Source: Phototrophicus methaneseepsis (GTDB taxonomy: Bacteria > Chloroflexota > Anaerolineae > Aggregatilineales > Phototrophicaceae). Taken from it: DNA of 64,000 nucleotides. A program made the position numbers and the translations under genes. The DNA lies in the NCBI RefSeq assembly GCF_015500095.1, contig NZ_CP062983.1:186001-250000 (forward strand). Reading direction: 5' to 3'. The notes beneath the pieces are model-generated. The model was not told the DNA's origin, made no database searches, and saw only the letters and a program-made list of their open reading frames with translations. This document shows, in pieces, positions 27,513-35,281 of the stretch. Every line of letters starts with the position of its first letter. The stretch's first letter is position 1.

Positions 27513-28046
27513 ATGATCCGAGTGGTGCCTGCTTATGATGGCCCGGCCCTGGAACACGTTATCACACTCTCGACGGAATATGTCACCTGGATGATGGGGC
27601 AGATTCCAGGCCATTTCCCCAATTTGGACCTGAGTACGTTCTCCGCTGAACATGAATATGATGATATTCACAAGAAGTTCCCCGGAGCACATCGTCCGCC
27701 GGATGGCTGCCTGTTACTTGCCTTACGGAATGAAGCGGCTTGCGGTTGCATCGCGCTCGGCAGACTGTCGGAGCGCATCTGTGAGATGCGCACCCTGTAT
27801 GTGCGCCCCGCCTGCCGTGGCGAAGGCATTGGCCGCATCCTGGCCCATGCCGCCCTGGATGAAGCCCGTAAGCTTGGCTATGAGCGCGTGCGGCTGGATA
27901 CGCTCCAATTCATGGCGAGTGCCCTACGACTCTATCGCTCGCTTGGTTTTTACGACATCGCCCCTTACAATGACCTGCCGGATGATCTGAAGCCGTATAT
28001 CTGCTTCTTAGAATGCCAGTTGAACGTCCCGGCAGGCACAACGTGA
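27513..28046 (+). CDS. GNAT-family N-acetyltransferase
   Basis: A 177-residue GNAT protein. The acetyl-CoA motif is RPACRGEGIGRILAHAALDE (about 98-117), preceded by the strand CEMRTLYV and followed by RVRLDTLQFMASALRLYRSLGF (positions about 125-146), a standard GNAT ending. AAAGGC precedes the ATG. It is followed 9 bases later by another GNAT gene, so they probably form a two-gene operon of related but not near-identical enzymes. Substrates unknown. Confidence 0.85.
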   Translation: MIRVVPAYDGPALEHVITLSTEYVTWMMGQIPGHFPNLDLSTFSAEHEYDDIHKKFPGAHRPPDGCLLLALRNEAACGCIALGRLSERICEMRTLYVRPACRGEGIGRILAHAALDEARKLGYERVRLDTLQFMASALRLYRSLGFYDIAPYNDLPDDLKPYICFLECQLNVPAGTT

Positions 28047-28055
28047 GGCTCACTA

Positions 28056-28532
28056 TTGACCGATTCTATCCGTGCATTCCAGCTTGAAGACAGCGCTGCT
28101 ATGCGGGCGCTGATCGAAGCAGGGCTTGAGCAACGCTTCGGCTTTTTGCTGGAGGATGTCAACCCAGACCTGACCGACTTCCAGACCCATTACCTGGACC
28201 AGGGGGCAAGCCTCATCGTCGTGGAGCGTGACGGCGGCCTTATTGGCTGCGGCGCACTGATCCGTGAACAGGGCAGCGATGTGATCGGGCGGCTGGTGCG
28301 CGTATCCGTCGCGGCAAGCCAGCAAGGGCGCGGTTTAGGGCGCTTAATCTCTCAGCGTTTGATCGAGATCGCCCGTGAAAGAGGCTTCCGCCAGCTTGAA
28401 GTCGAAACAAACAGTGATTGGGAGAGCGCGCTGCATCTCTATAAGAGCCTGGGCTTTGTGGCGTACAAGCGCGTCTACGTGCCAGAATATGACTTCACGG
28501 AGGTGCATATGCATATGGACCTCATCTCCTGA
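28056..28532 (+). CDS. GNAT-family N-acetyltransferase
   Basis: A 158-residue GNAT protein. The acetyl-CoA loop is SQQGRGLGRLISQRLIEIA (about 89-107), preceded by GRLVRVSV and followed by LEVETNSDWESALHLYKSLG (about 115-134). The start is a TTG whose Shine-Dalgarno sequence (GAGG) overlaps the 3' end of the preceding GNAT gene, which supports translational coupling. Substrate unknown. Confidence 0.82.
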   Translation: MTDSIRAFQLEDSAAMRALIEAGLEQRFGFLLEDVNPDLTDFQTHYLDQGASLIVVERDGGLIGCGALIREQGSDVIGRLVRVSVAASQQGRGLGRLISQRLIEIARERGFRQLEVETNSDWESALHLYKSLGFVAYKRVYVPEYDFTEVHMHMDLIS

Positions 28533-28639
28533 TCATGATCCTATGCGCACGTTCTTTGAATCGACCGCCTGAACCTGTACTTCTCCTGGCCTCCCGTTGA
28601 CGGGACCCCAAACCCATCGCTATACTGGCGTTATTCGTC

Positions 28640-28671
28640 AGATCAATCTATCTATAGATCAATCTATCTAT
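28640..28671. repeat. 16-bp tandem repeat
   Basis: AGATCAATCTATCTAT is repeated twice without a spacer, and itself contains ATCT microrepeats. It is located upstream of the Trm112-like gene. Probably slippage. Confidence 0.75.
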
Positions 28672-28709
28672 CTAAGTATGTCCATCTAACTCAAACAATC
28701 GAGGGCAAA

Positions 28710-28961
28710 ATGGCCGAGCAAAAATCTGTTGATCCGAAGCTGCTGGAACTCCTGCGCTGCCCCGTCGCGGTTCACTATACCGACAAAGGCGAGGATCCGG
28801 GTCAACTGGAACTGGTTAAGGATAGCTGGCTTGTCAGCGCGGATAGCGGCTATAAATACCCCATCCGCGATGGCATCCCGGTCATGCTGGTGGAAGAAGG
28901 CGCACGCTGGAAAGACACGCCTGTCGAAGATTTACCTGTCCCGCCGCCTGCCGCTGAATAG
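28710..28961 (+). CDS. Trm112/YcaR-like small protein with lost zinc ligands
   Basis: An 83-residue protein with the Trm112-family N-terminal ELLRCPVAVHYT (about 12-23) and the C-terminal KYPIRDGIPVMLVEEGARW (about 50-68). Family members usually carry a CxxC pair in each half for a structural zinc; only one Cys remains here (C17 or nearby) and the second pair is replaced (SADSGYKYP). In bacteria the function of these proteins is not well defined; Trm112 homologues elsewhere are methyltransferase partners. GAGGG precedes the ATG. The rdgB gene follows after 5 bases, so they are co-transcribed. Confidence 0.75.
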   Translation: MAEQKSVDPKLLELLRCPVAVHYTDKGEDPGQLELVKDSWLVSADSGYKYPIRDGIPVMLVEEGARWKDTPVEDLPVPPPAAE

Positions 28962-28966
28962 CACCG

Positions 28967-29566
28967 ATGCGCTTACTCGTTGCCACACAGAACAAAGGCA
29001 AGGTCGCGGAATATCAGCGTTTGCTGGCAGACCTGGATTGGGAGATCGTCGGCCTGGGTGATATTGGGCTTGGGTCGCTCGATGTGGAAGAAACCGGCAC
29101 CACGTTTGAAGAAAACGCCTTCATCAAAGCGCGGGCTTATGCTGAGGCTAGCAAACTGATTACGCTCTCTGATGATAGTGGTATTGTCGTCGATGCACTC
29201 AATGGTGCCCCAGGCATCTATAGCGCGCGCTATGGTGGCCCCGGACTGGATGATGGCGGACGGCGGCGCTTGCTACTCTCTGAGCTGGAAGGCCTGCCTC
29301 AGGCTGAGCGGACCGCCCGCTTTGTGTGCGTCATCGCTGTGGTAGATCCACGTGATGGCGGCGCAGAATACAGCGCCTTCGGCAAAGTCGAAGGTCACAT
29401 CATGCCCGAAGAGCGCGGCGATAACGGTTTCGGCTATGATCCACTGTTTATGCCGCTCGGCTATGGCCGCACCTTTGGCGAAATGCCCGCCGAAGAAAAG
29501 GACCCCCTCAGCCATCGCGGGGTCGCTGCTGCCCAACTGCCGGATATTCTGCGGCAGATCACATAA
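28967..29566 (+). CDS. rdgB: Non-canonical purine NTP pyrophosphatase (RdgB/HAM1)
   Basis: A 199-residue housekeeping enzyme that hydrolyses dITP, ITP and XTP to the monophosphates to keep deaminated purines out of nucleic acids. Family motifs are TQNKGKVAEY (about 7-16), TTFEENAFIKARAYAEAS (about 45-62), SDDSGIVVDALNGAPGIYSA (about 67-86), GFGYDPLF (about 146-153) and SHRGVA (about 184-189). Length fits the family. A strong terminator follows (29595-29630). Confidence 0.95.
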   Translation: MRLLVATQNKGKVAEYQRLLADLDWEIVGLGDIGLGSLDVEETGTTFEENAFIKARAYAEASKLITLSDDSGIVVDALNGAPGIYSARYGGPGLDDGGRRRLLLSELEGLPQAERTARFVCVIAVVDPRDGGAEYSAFGKVEGHIMPEERGDNGFGYDPLFMPLGYGRTFGEMPAEEKDPLSHRGVAAAQLPDILRQIT

Positions 29567-29594
29567 CCTGACGGCTCATCGCCAAACGATAGAC

Positions 29595-29630
29595 AACAAC
29601 AGGGGCTTAGCAAACTAAGCCCCTGTTGTT
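29595..29630. terminator. Bidirectional hairpin terminator
   Basis: AACAACAGGGGCTTAG (29595-29610) pairs perfectly over 16 bp with its complement (29615-29630) around CAAA. It lies between convergent rdgB and the P55-like gene. T-rich on both strands at the stem base. Confidence 0.85.
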
Positions 29631-29684
29631 ATTGTGTTTATCAACTTGATTTATCTGAATTGACGCGAGGATGATGCGTGCGCC

Positions 29685-31301
29685 TTACGCCGCTTGTGTT
29701 GGCGGTTCCATGCGCTCAGGCGGCGCAGCCTGACGCCCCAGCAGCAGCGCCGGGACGAGTGCAATGCCACACAACACAGCCCCGATCAGCCCCATTTCAC
29801 CCAGGACCTTCACAGCGGATTCAAAATAGACAACCTGGAACTGTCCCGGGTCGAAGCTGGCCCCGGCAGCCGTCTGGGCCGCATCGACCAGCGCATTGAC
29901 CCGGTAGAATGCCAGCGAACTCAGGCTGGCGACGCTGACCGTCATACCAATCAGGCGCAGGATAATCACCAGAGCCGAAGCAACACCGCGTTCTTCATCA
30001 TAGGCGCTATTGATGATGGCCGCGCTCACAGGTGAGAACGTCAGGCCAATACCCACGCCGATAAGCACATTCTGTATACCAATCAGCGTGCGGCTGATGT
30101 CTACTGTCCATGTGAAGTACACCCAGGCGAAGCCAACCAGCGCAATCACCAACCCAGCCACCACCGTATTACGAATGCCGATGCGCTCGCTCAGCCAGCC
30201 ACCGGGCACGGCAGCAATCGCCATCGGCAGGGTGAGCGTGCTCAACAGCAGGCCCACTTCCAGCGCCGCTTCCGTCAGGGTCGCGGTGGATTCCTGGCTG
30301 ATATTGACGAGCAGCGGCACATTCACCAGCCCGATGAACAAGCAATAGCCAACCAGCAAATTCACGACACTGGCCGCGCTCAGGTTGCGGCGCGCGAACA
30401 TCGCCAGGTTAATCAAAGGGTCTTTAAAACGCGTTTCCACCAGTAAGAAGCCCAGGAACAGCACAAATCCAATCGCCAGCACCGGGCCAGCGTAATCCGG
30501 CAATGGCGAGAGATTCTCCAGAGACGCCCCACTCATATCGACATTAGCACCCAGGCCCAGGCTCAGGCAGCTCAGCGCGCCAACGATCAGCACCGTGCCG
30601 ATAAAATCGAAACGGCCCTGGACGCGCGTCTGTGGCACATGGCGCAGACCATAGATCACAAGGAAGAGGCTGAGCAGCGTCAGCGGCACATTCATCCAGA
30701 ACAGGCCCTCCCAGGGCATAATCTGGATGAACAGGCCCCCATAGACAGGCCCCAACACCCAACCAAGCGTATCCGTCGCGGCTACCAGGCCCAGGGGGCG
30801 AGCACGCTTCATCGGAGGGAACAGATCCCCCACCAGGGCCAGACTGACCGGAACGAGCGCCCCAGCGCCAAGCGCTTCTACAACACGGCCAACGATGATG
30901 ACTTGCAGCTTGACGTAAGCCGGGTCTGGGCGTTCGCCCATGCGGCGATAAATATCATAGAGAATATCAGCGGGCCAGGTGGTCGCAATCGCCACCCATA
31001 TCGAGCCGATGATGAACACCACCAGACAGACCACATACACCCAGCGGCGGCCTAGTAAGTCGCTCAGGCGGCCCATGAACGTCAGGCTGACGGTATAAGC
31101 CAGCAGATAAGCCGTTACGATCCAACTGGCATCATCAAGCGCCGTCTGTACAGGTAATTCCAGCTGGGTGATAAGCTCCGGTAAAAAGGCCGAGACAACG
31201 GTTAAATCAAGAGAGCCGATGAAGACGGGGATGGCGATGAAGGCCATCACCACCCACGGATTGACGGCAGGAGCCGCCGACTGCGTATTATGATTCTGCA
31301 T
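29685..31301 (-). CDS. MFS transporter, 14-TM DHA2 type, P55 (Rv1410c)-like
   Basis: A 538-residue major facilitator with about 14 helices. Motif A is visible after TM2 (MGRLSDLLGRRWVYV, about 76-90) and a DHA2-type extended loop follows (YDIYRRMGERPDPAYVKLQ, about 115-133). In mycobacteria the homologous P55 is co-transcribed with the lipid-binding lipoprotein LprG, and the pair moves triacylglycerides and affects drug tolerance. The same arrangement is seen here: an LprG-like gene directly upstream whose end overlaps this start by 14 bases. A plain drug exporter remains possible on sequence alone; the pairing is what argues for lipid transport. Confidence 0.8.
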   Translation of the reverse strand: MQNHNTQSAAPAVNPWVVMAFIAIPVFIGSLDLTVVSAFLPELITQLELPVQTALDDASWIVTAYLLAYTVSLTFMGRLSDLLGRRWVYVVCLVVFIIGSIWVAIATTWPADILYDIYRRMGERPDPAYVKLQVIIVGRVVEALGAGALVPVSLALVGDLFPPMKRARPLGLVAATDTLGWVLGPVYGGLFIQIMPWEGLFWMNVPLTLLSLFLVIYGLRHVPQTRVQGRFDFIGTVLIVGALSCLSLGLGANVDMSGASLENLSPLPDYAGPVLAIGFVLFLGFLLVETRFKDPLINLAMFARRNLSAASVVNLLVGYCLFIGLVNVPLLVNISQESTATLTEAALEVGLLLSTLTLPMAIAAVPGGWLSERIGIRNTVVAGLVIALVGFAWVYFTWTVDISRTLIGIQNVLIGVGIGLTFSPVSAAIINSAYDEERGVASALVIILRLIGMTVSVASLSSLAFYRVNALVDAAQTAAGASFDPGQFQVVYFESAVKVLGEMGLIGAVLCGIALVPALLLGRQAAPPERMEPPTQAA

Positions 31302-32106
31302 TTGCCGTTCCGTTCGGTGCGTCGAAGGTAACCTCGCCGTTATAGTCGTAGATTTCGATATGCCATGCAGTATCTGCTTCGTCTTCCGTCGCGGTACCCG
31401 GCAGCGTGACTTCTAAGACGGCTGGCAGCGATGTCGTTTTATCAATAAAGACATCGACAATGACATCCTGCTCCACATAGAGCAAGTTAAACAGCAGATC
31501 GTTGATAACCTGACCGCCTGCCTGTCCCTGAATATGCCAGGTCTGGGTGCCGTCGATGAGCGTCTCGGAGCCGATGTAAGCGACATCATCCAGTTGGCCG
31601 AGCGCCTGGCTAAAACCGCCATTTTCTGCGATGAGGTCGCCGGGGTTAAAGCCTTCTGCAATAGGGTAATGGATCCACTGATTCGCCAGTTTGAACCACT
31701 GGTCCAGGCCATCTGCATAGAGTTCCACCGCCATCACAGGCAGTGCGCTAATCCTCAGGTTGACATTAGCGTACATCGTATCTGGCGATACGTATTGCGC
31801 ATCACCACGACGCATCGTTGCGGTGACCGTTGATGCGCCTTCATCCAAAGAAACGACAAATGGATACGCCGCGCCTTGCTGCTCAATCAACAGTTGGAAT
31901 GAGTCCACATCCCGCATATTTTCTACAACGCGCGCCAAAAGTGGGGTCGGTTCTGGTGGGGTTTCATCCTCCAGGCTTTCGCCAGGGTTCAGCAACAGCA
32001 CGCCTGCCACCACCACAACGAGCGCGACAACAACCAGGGGAATGAACCAGCGCAGCGGTGAAGCCGGGCGCTTATTCTGTGTTTCGCTTGTTGCGTTGTC
32101 TGCCAT
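31288..32106 (-). CDS. LppX/LprAFG-like lipid-binding protein, TM-anchored
   Basis: A 272-residue extracytoplasmic protein resembling the LppX_LprAFG family, which folds into a half-barrel with a lipid cavity. An N-terminal helix (about 20-40, WFIPLVVVALVVVVAGVLLL) replaces the lipobox of the mycobacterial proteins, as there is no cysteine after it. A Pro-rich linker and a domain starting LARVVENMRDVDSFQL (about 57) follow. The ATG at 32106 (MADNATSETQ) has AGAAGGG upstream. The 3' end overlaps the MFS gene by 14 bases. Family assignment is by overall pattern and operon context, not by an exact motif. Confidence 0.65.
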   Translation of the reverse strand: MADNATSETQNKRPASPLRWFIPLVVVALVVVVAGVLLLNPGESLEDETPPEPTPLLARVVENMRDVDSFQLLIEQQGAAYPFVVSLDEGASTVTATMRRGDAQYVSPDTMYANVNLRISALPVMAVELYADGLDQWFKLANQWIHYPIAEGFNPGDLIAENGGFSQALGQLDDVAYIGSETLIDGTQTWHIQGQAGGQVINDLLFNLLYVEQDVIVDVFIDKTTSLPAVLEVTLPGTATEDEADTAWHIEIYDYNGEVTFDAPNGTANAES

Positions 32107-32454
32107 GTTTTTCCCTTCTACCGTTTCCATTTCCATCAAAACAGTATAATCGTCTACACCCTATACGAGAATAGAAACCCGTAAGGTGCACCTTAGGATA
32201 CACCCCTTTACCAAGCCTTAACCGTAGATGGCGTGTAAACACAATATGCCTTTTTCTCTATAGTCATGGCCCTGAGGGCGAACTATAAATAACAATCTAT
32301 AAAACGATGTCTCTAGTATTCTGAAGGCGACTTTTGCATATACTGAGGATGTAATCATTTCAGGTCGCATGAAGATGACCTATTTATAAGCCGTACGGAC
32401 GCGCATTATGTCCAGATACAGCTTACTAACCAGAACTTATTGGAGCACTTAATA
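32107..32454. other. Intergenic region between divergent LprG-like and lipoprotein genes
   Basis: About 350 AT-rich bases that must hold both divergent promoters. No clear -35/-10 pair, repeat or structured RNA was recognised. Confidence 0.4.
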
Positions 32455-33270
32455 ATGAGACGGTTCACATGGATTGTGCTAATCAGCATGGCGATGATGC
32501 TGGCAGCATGTGGTGGCAATACCGCAGCACCAGGGGCCAGCGGGCCGGGTGAAGTTGACCCGGAAAGCGTCGTACGCTGGCCGCGAGACCCGCAACACGT
32601 CCTCTTTAGAGCGGAGATCGTCGGCGCGGATGCAACTGGCGAAGGCGCTATCTATCAGTTGAATGATATTCCTATCTGCACGATTTATGGTGATGGGCGC
32701 ATCGTCTGGACTGTTAGCAACGCTGCCGGGATGGAAGACGTCCGCTTTGATTTGCTGAATGACGAAACAATCATGGATTTCGTCAATTTCCTGGTCGTGA
32801 CGAACCGCATTTATACCTATGAAGCGGGATATGATACGCGCGTGCCGACAACAGTCCAACCCGTTTACGAAAAGCTCGCGCTCAATGTGAACGATGTTGA
32901 ACATGTGACAGACGCCTTCGCGGAATGGCCTGCGGAATACTTTGAAGATATCGTTGAGCGTTGCAAAACGATTGCACCGACGCCGCGCGTCTTCGAGCCA
33001 GAAGGGGCCTGGTTAACCACCACCACCGTAGATTACAACACATCAATACCCAGCCTGTACTGGGATGCCGAGGCCGCAGGGCTCTCGCTGTTGGAGACAG
33101 CCAACACCGGAGAACGTCGCTGGATCGAAGGACAGAATGTCGCCATCCTGTGGAACGTCCTGAGAGACAACCCGCCGGATATTCAGTTCAATGAAGGCCA
33201 GACCTACCTGAACATCGCGCTGCAAATCCCTGGCGTCACAGTCAACGCACCGCTGGCCCCTGCGCAGTAA
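32455..33270 (+). CDS. Secreted lipoprotein of unknown function
   Basis: A 271-residue protein with a signal peptide ending in the lipobox MLAACGG (Cys at about 19), so it is probably anchored on the outer face of the membrane. The mature part shows no recognised domain; PICTIYGDGRIVWT (about 70-83) resembles a beta-rich fold. GGAG lies 9 bases before the ATG at 32455. A perfect 12-bp hairpin follows the stop codon. Not obviously linked in function to its neighbours. Confidence 0.75.
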   Translation: MRRFTWIVLISMAMMLAACGGNTAAPGASGPGEVDPESVVRWPRDPQHVLFRAEIVGADATGEGAIYQLNDIPICTIYGDGRIVWTVSNAAGMEDVRFDLLNDETIMDFVNFLVVTNRIYTYEAGYDTRVPTTVQPVYEKLALNVNDVEHVTDAFAEWPAEYFEDIVERCKTIAPTPRVFEPEGAWLTTTTVDYNTSIPSLYWDAEAAGLSLLETANTGERRWIEGQNVAILWNVLRDNPPDIQFNEGQTYLNIALQIPGVTVNAPLAPAQ

Positions 33271-33276
33271 CGAATC

Positions 33277-33316
33277 AGCCTGTGGGAGGGCTTTATTGCT
33301 CGCTCTCCCACAGGCT
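33277..33316. terminator. Long hairpin after the lipoprotein gene
   Basis: AGCCTGTGGGAG (33277-33288) pairs with CTCCCACAGGCT (33305-33316). It has no clear T-run, so it may terminate weakly or protect the 3' end of the mRNA. Confidence 0.6.
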
Positions 33317-33405
33317 TAGAACATGCCATTATCCCTGCTCATAGACACCATACCACCGCCTCTTATACGATCCACATGACCTCTAATCCGGCTTCGTATT
33401 ATTTG

Positions 33406-33434
33406 TTGTTTTGAGGCATTATGCCCCGTATAAT
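33406..33434 (+). promoter_or_regulatory. Predicted promoter of the PIN-TRAM operon
   Basis: TTGTTT (33406-33411) and TATAAT (33429-33434) with a 17-base spacer, about 90 bases before the 36-residue ORF. Confidence 0.55.
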
Positions 33435-33523
33435 GGAAGTATCATACGTTTAGCTAACCGGATCATCACAAACGCCGATTATTGTTTGTGTCCGGTGCCT
33501 TATGAAAGGGGGCAGGCACACTG

Positions 33524-33634
33524 ATGTGGGCTCCCCAATCATCCGACCACTATTATAAAAATGCCCCTTCGCCCGATACACTGGCACCGATCATTGCCCA
33601 GTTGTGGCGTGGCAGCATTGAGGAGTCATTCTGA
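33524..33634 (+). CDS. 36-residue ORF translationally coupled to the PIN-TRAM gene
   Basis: The ATG at 33524 follows AAAGGGGG at a spacing of about 11. The frame runs 36 codons (MWAPQSSDHYYKNAPSPDTL...) and ends in TGATG, so its stop overlaps the start codon of the next gene. The precise stop-start overlap and the upstream promoter argue for a real small gene or a regulatory leader. Composition is neutral, with no signal peptide or helix. No family known. Confidence 0.5.
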   Translation: MWAPQSSDHYYKNAPSPDTLAPIIAQLWRGSIEESF

Positions 33635-34683
33635 TGACATTGGAATTCCTATCTCGCTTGGCGGGATTGGTCATTTTTGGCATCATCGGGGCGCGGTTTG
33701 GTGCCCAGGAAAGCATCTATAGTTCGCTGAACCTCACACAGGAAGCCAGCGCGAATGTCATGGGGCTGACAGGCATGTTATTTGGCCTGCTCCTCACACC
33801 GCGCTTTACGGTGCAGCCTGTACAAGCGCTCCGCAAGAACATCAATGAAATGCCTGCTGATCAACTGCTGATGTCGTTGATTGGGCTGGCTGTGGGGCTA
33901 GTACTGGCTTTATTAGCCGCCTACCCCCTCTCTTTACTGCCTGTTCCGCTCAATTGGGTCGTCCCGGCGGCAATTACCGTTGTTGGTGCCTACCTGGGCC
34001 TGAACATCTTCGTCCGGCGTGGGCGAGAAATTCAGGAAGAACTGGGTAAGCGCATGTTACGTTCTGCGGCGCGGCCAGCGGGCACGGGTGCCCGTAAACT
34101 GCTGGTCGATACCAGCTCGCTGATTGATGGCCGTATTGTCGATGTCGCAGAAACAGGCTTTGTCGGTGGCACGCTCATTATCCCGCGCTTTGTGCTGACG
34201 GAACTGCACCAGGTGGCGGATTCCCCTGACCCGCTACGCCGTAACCGCGGGCGGCGTGGCCTGAACTTGCTCAACAAATTGCAACGCAGCGAATTGGTAC
34301 TTGTGCGCATCGTCGATGATGATTTTGAAGATATTGCGGAAGTTGACGACAAGCTGGTGGCGCTGGCCCAGCAAATGTCAGCCTCGCTCATCACCAACGA
34401 TTACAATCTGGGCGAAGTAGCGGATGCCCAGGGCGTGCCCGTCCTCAATATCAATAAGCTATCGAATGCGGTCCGCTCGATTTATATCCCTGGCGAGACG
34501 TTCGCTATCCGGGTGATCCAGGAAGGCCGAGAAGAAAACCAGGGCGTCGGCTATCTGGATGATGGCACCATGGTGCTTATCGAAAACGGCAAAGCCTATC
34601 TCGACCGCAATATCCAGGTCGAAGTGACCAAGCTCATCAACCGCGATACAGGCCGTATCATCTTCGCCAGCCCGGCCAGCTAA
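33634..34683 (+). CDS. YacL-like membrane PIN-TRAM domain protein
   Basis: A 349-residue protein with four N-terminal helices (about 8-24, 45-60, 76-102, 107-125), a PIN nuclease domain and a C-terminal TRAM domain, the architecture of Bacillus YacL. PIN acidic residues are visible in LLVDTSSLIDGR (about 150-161), LTELHQVADS (about 186) and ITNDYNLGEVA (about 252). TRAM covers about 288-343 (RVIQEGREENQGVGYLDDG). PIN domains are Mg-dependent RNases and TRAM binds RNA, so a membrane-tethered RNase is inferred. GAGGAG precedes the ATG. Translation is coupled to the upstream 36-residue ORF. Confidence 0.88.
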   Translation: MTLEFLSRLAGLVIFGIIGARFGAQESIYSSLNLTQEASANVMGLTGMLFGLLLTPRFTVQPVQALRKNINEMPADQLLMSLIGLAVGLVLALLAAYPLSLLPVPLNWVVPAAITVVGAYLGLNIFVRRGREIQEELGKRMLRSAARPAGTGARKLLVDTSSLIDGRIVDVAETGFVGGTLIIPRFVLTELHQVADSPDPLRRNRGRRGLNLLNKLQRSELVLVRIVDDDFEDIAEVDDKLVALAQQMSASLITNDYNLGEVADAQGVPVLNINKLSNAVRSIYIPGETFAIRVIQEGREENQGVGYLDDGTMVLIENGKAYLDRNIQVEVTKLINRDTGRIIFASPAS

Positions 34684-34689
34684 GTGCTG

Positions 34690-34711
34690 CCGCGCCTCAC
34701 CATGGGCGCGG
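34690..34711. terminator. GC-rich hairpin after the PIN-TRAM gene
   Basis: CCGCGCC (34690-34696) pairs with GGCGCGG (34705-34711), located just after the stop codon. There is no T-run. Confidence 0.45.
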
Positions 34712-34806
34712 ATGAGTTGGTGTACACTAGATGAATATGGCACTGAGAGAGCGCAAGTATCTTACGCAACGAACCATGTGACGAGATCATACTCAGGAGA
34801 TGGCCG

Positions 34807-35238
34807 ATGGTTTTCAGGCCGCTGGAACACAACCAAGCTTATGCGAATTACGACGATACCACCGGCATCGTGTATGTCACGTATCGGGGCAACCTGGATG
34901 CAGAGACCAGCACAGCGGTATATAGCTGGCTCAACGGTCTGCTCAATATGGTGGGGGCAGAATCTATCTATGGCGAAATTTGGGACTTCCGCGAAGTCGA
35001 GCAGTTCATGCCAGATAACCTGCAAGATGCGCGCAAAAACAGCCGCATTATGAACCTCAAGCAGGATACAGGCCGTTTCCCTGTCGCGATGATCATCAAG
35101 GATTATTACCAGGAAGAGATTTTGCGCGGCCCAATGAAGAACGTCCCGGAGAACCAGCGCAAGGCGATTGTCCGGTCTGTTCAGGAAGGGCTGGCCTTCA
35201 TCAAAGAATGGCATACTATGCAGAGTACCAGCGAGTGA
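34807..35238 (+). CDS. SpoIIAA-like (STAS-fold) protein of unknown function
   Basis: A 143-residue soluble protein. The layout, a strand IVYVTYRGNLDAET (about 20-33), a helix, then the strand YGEIWDFREVEQF (about 56-68), resembles the SpoIIAA-like/STAS-like family found in many environmental bacteria. The conserved phospho-Ser of true anti-sigma antagonists is not apparent. GGAG lies about 9 bases before the ATG. Role unknown. The stop codon lies in the loop of its own terminator (35228-35258). Confidence 0.6.
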   Translation: MVFRPLEHNQAYANYDDTTGIVYVTYRGNLDAETSTAVYSWLNGLLNMVGAESIYGEIWDFREVEQFMPDNLQDARKNSRIMNLKQDTGRFPVAMIIKDYYQEEILRGPMKNVPENQRKAIVRSVQEGLAFIKEWHTMQSTSE

Positions 35239-35258
35239 CGCGGCTCGCGGCTTTTTTT
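35228..35258 (+). terminator. Intrinsic terminator overlapping the stop codon
   Basis: CCAGCGAG pairs with CTCGCGG (one bulged base), followed by CTTTTTTT (35251-35258). The TGA of the upstream gene is in the loop. Confidence 0.75.
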
Positions 35259-35281
35259 GTTACCGCAAGCAACGCCCTAAC

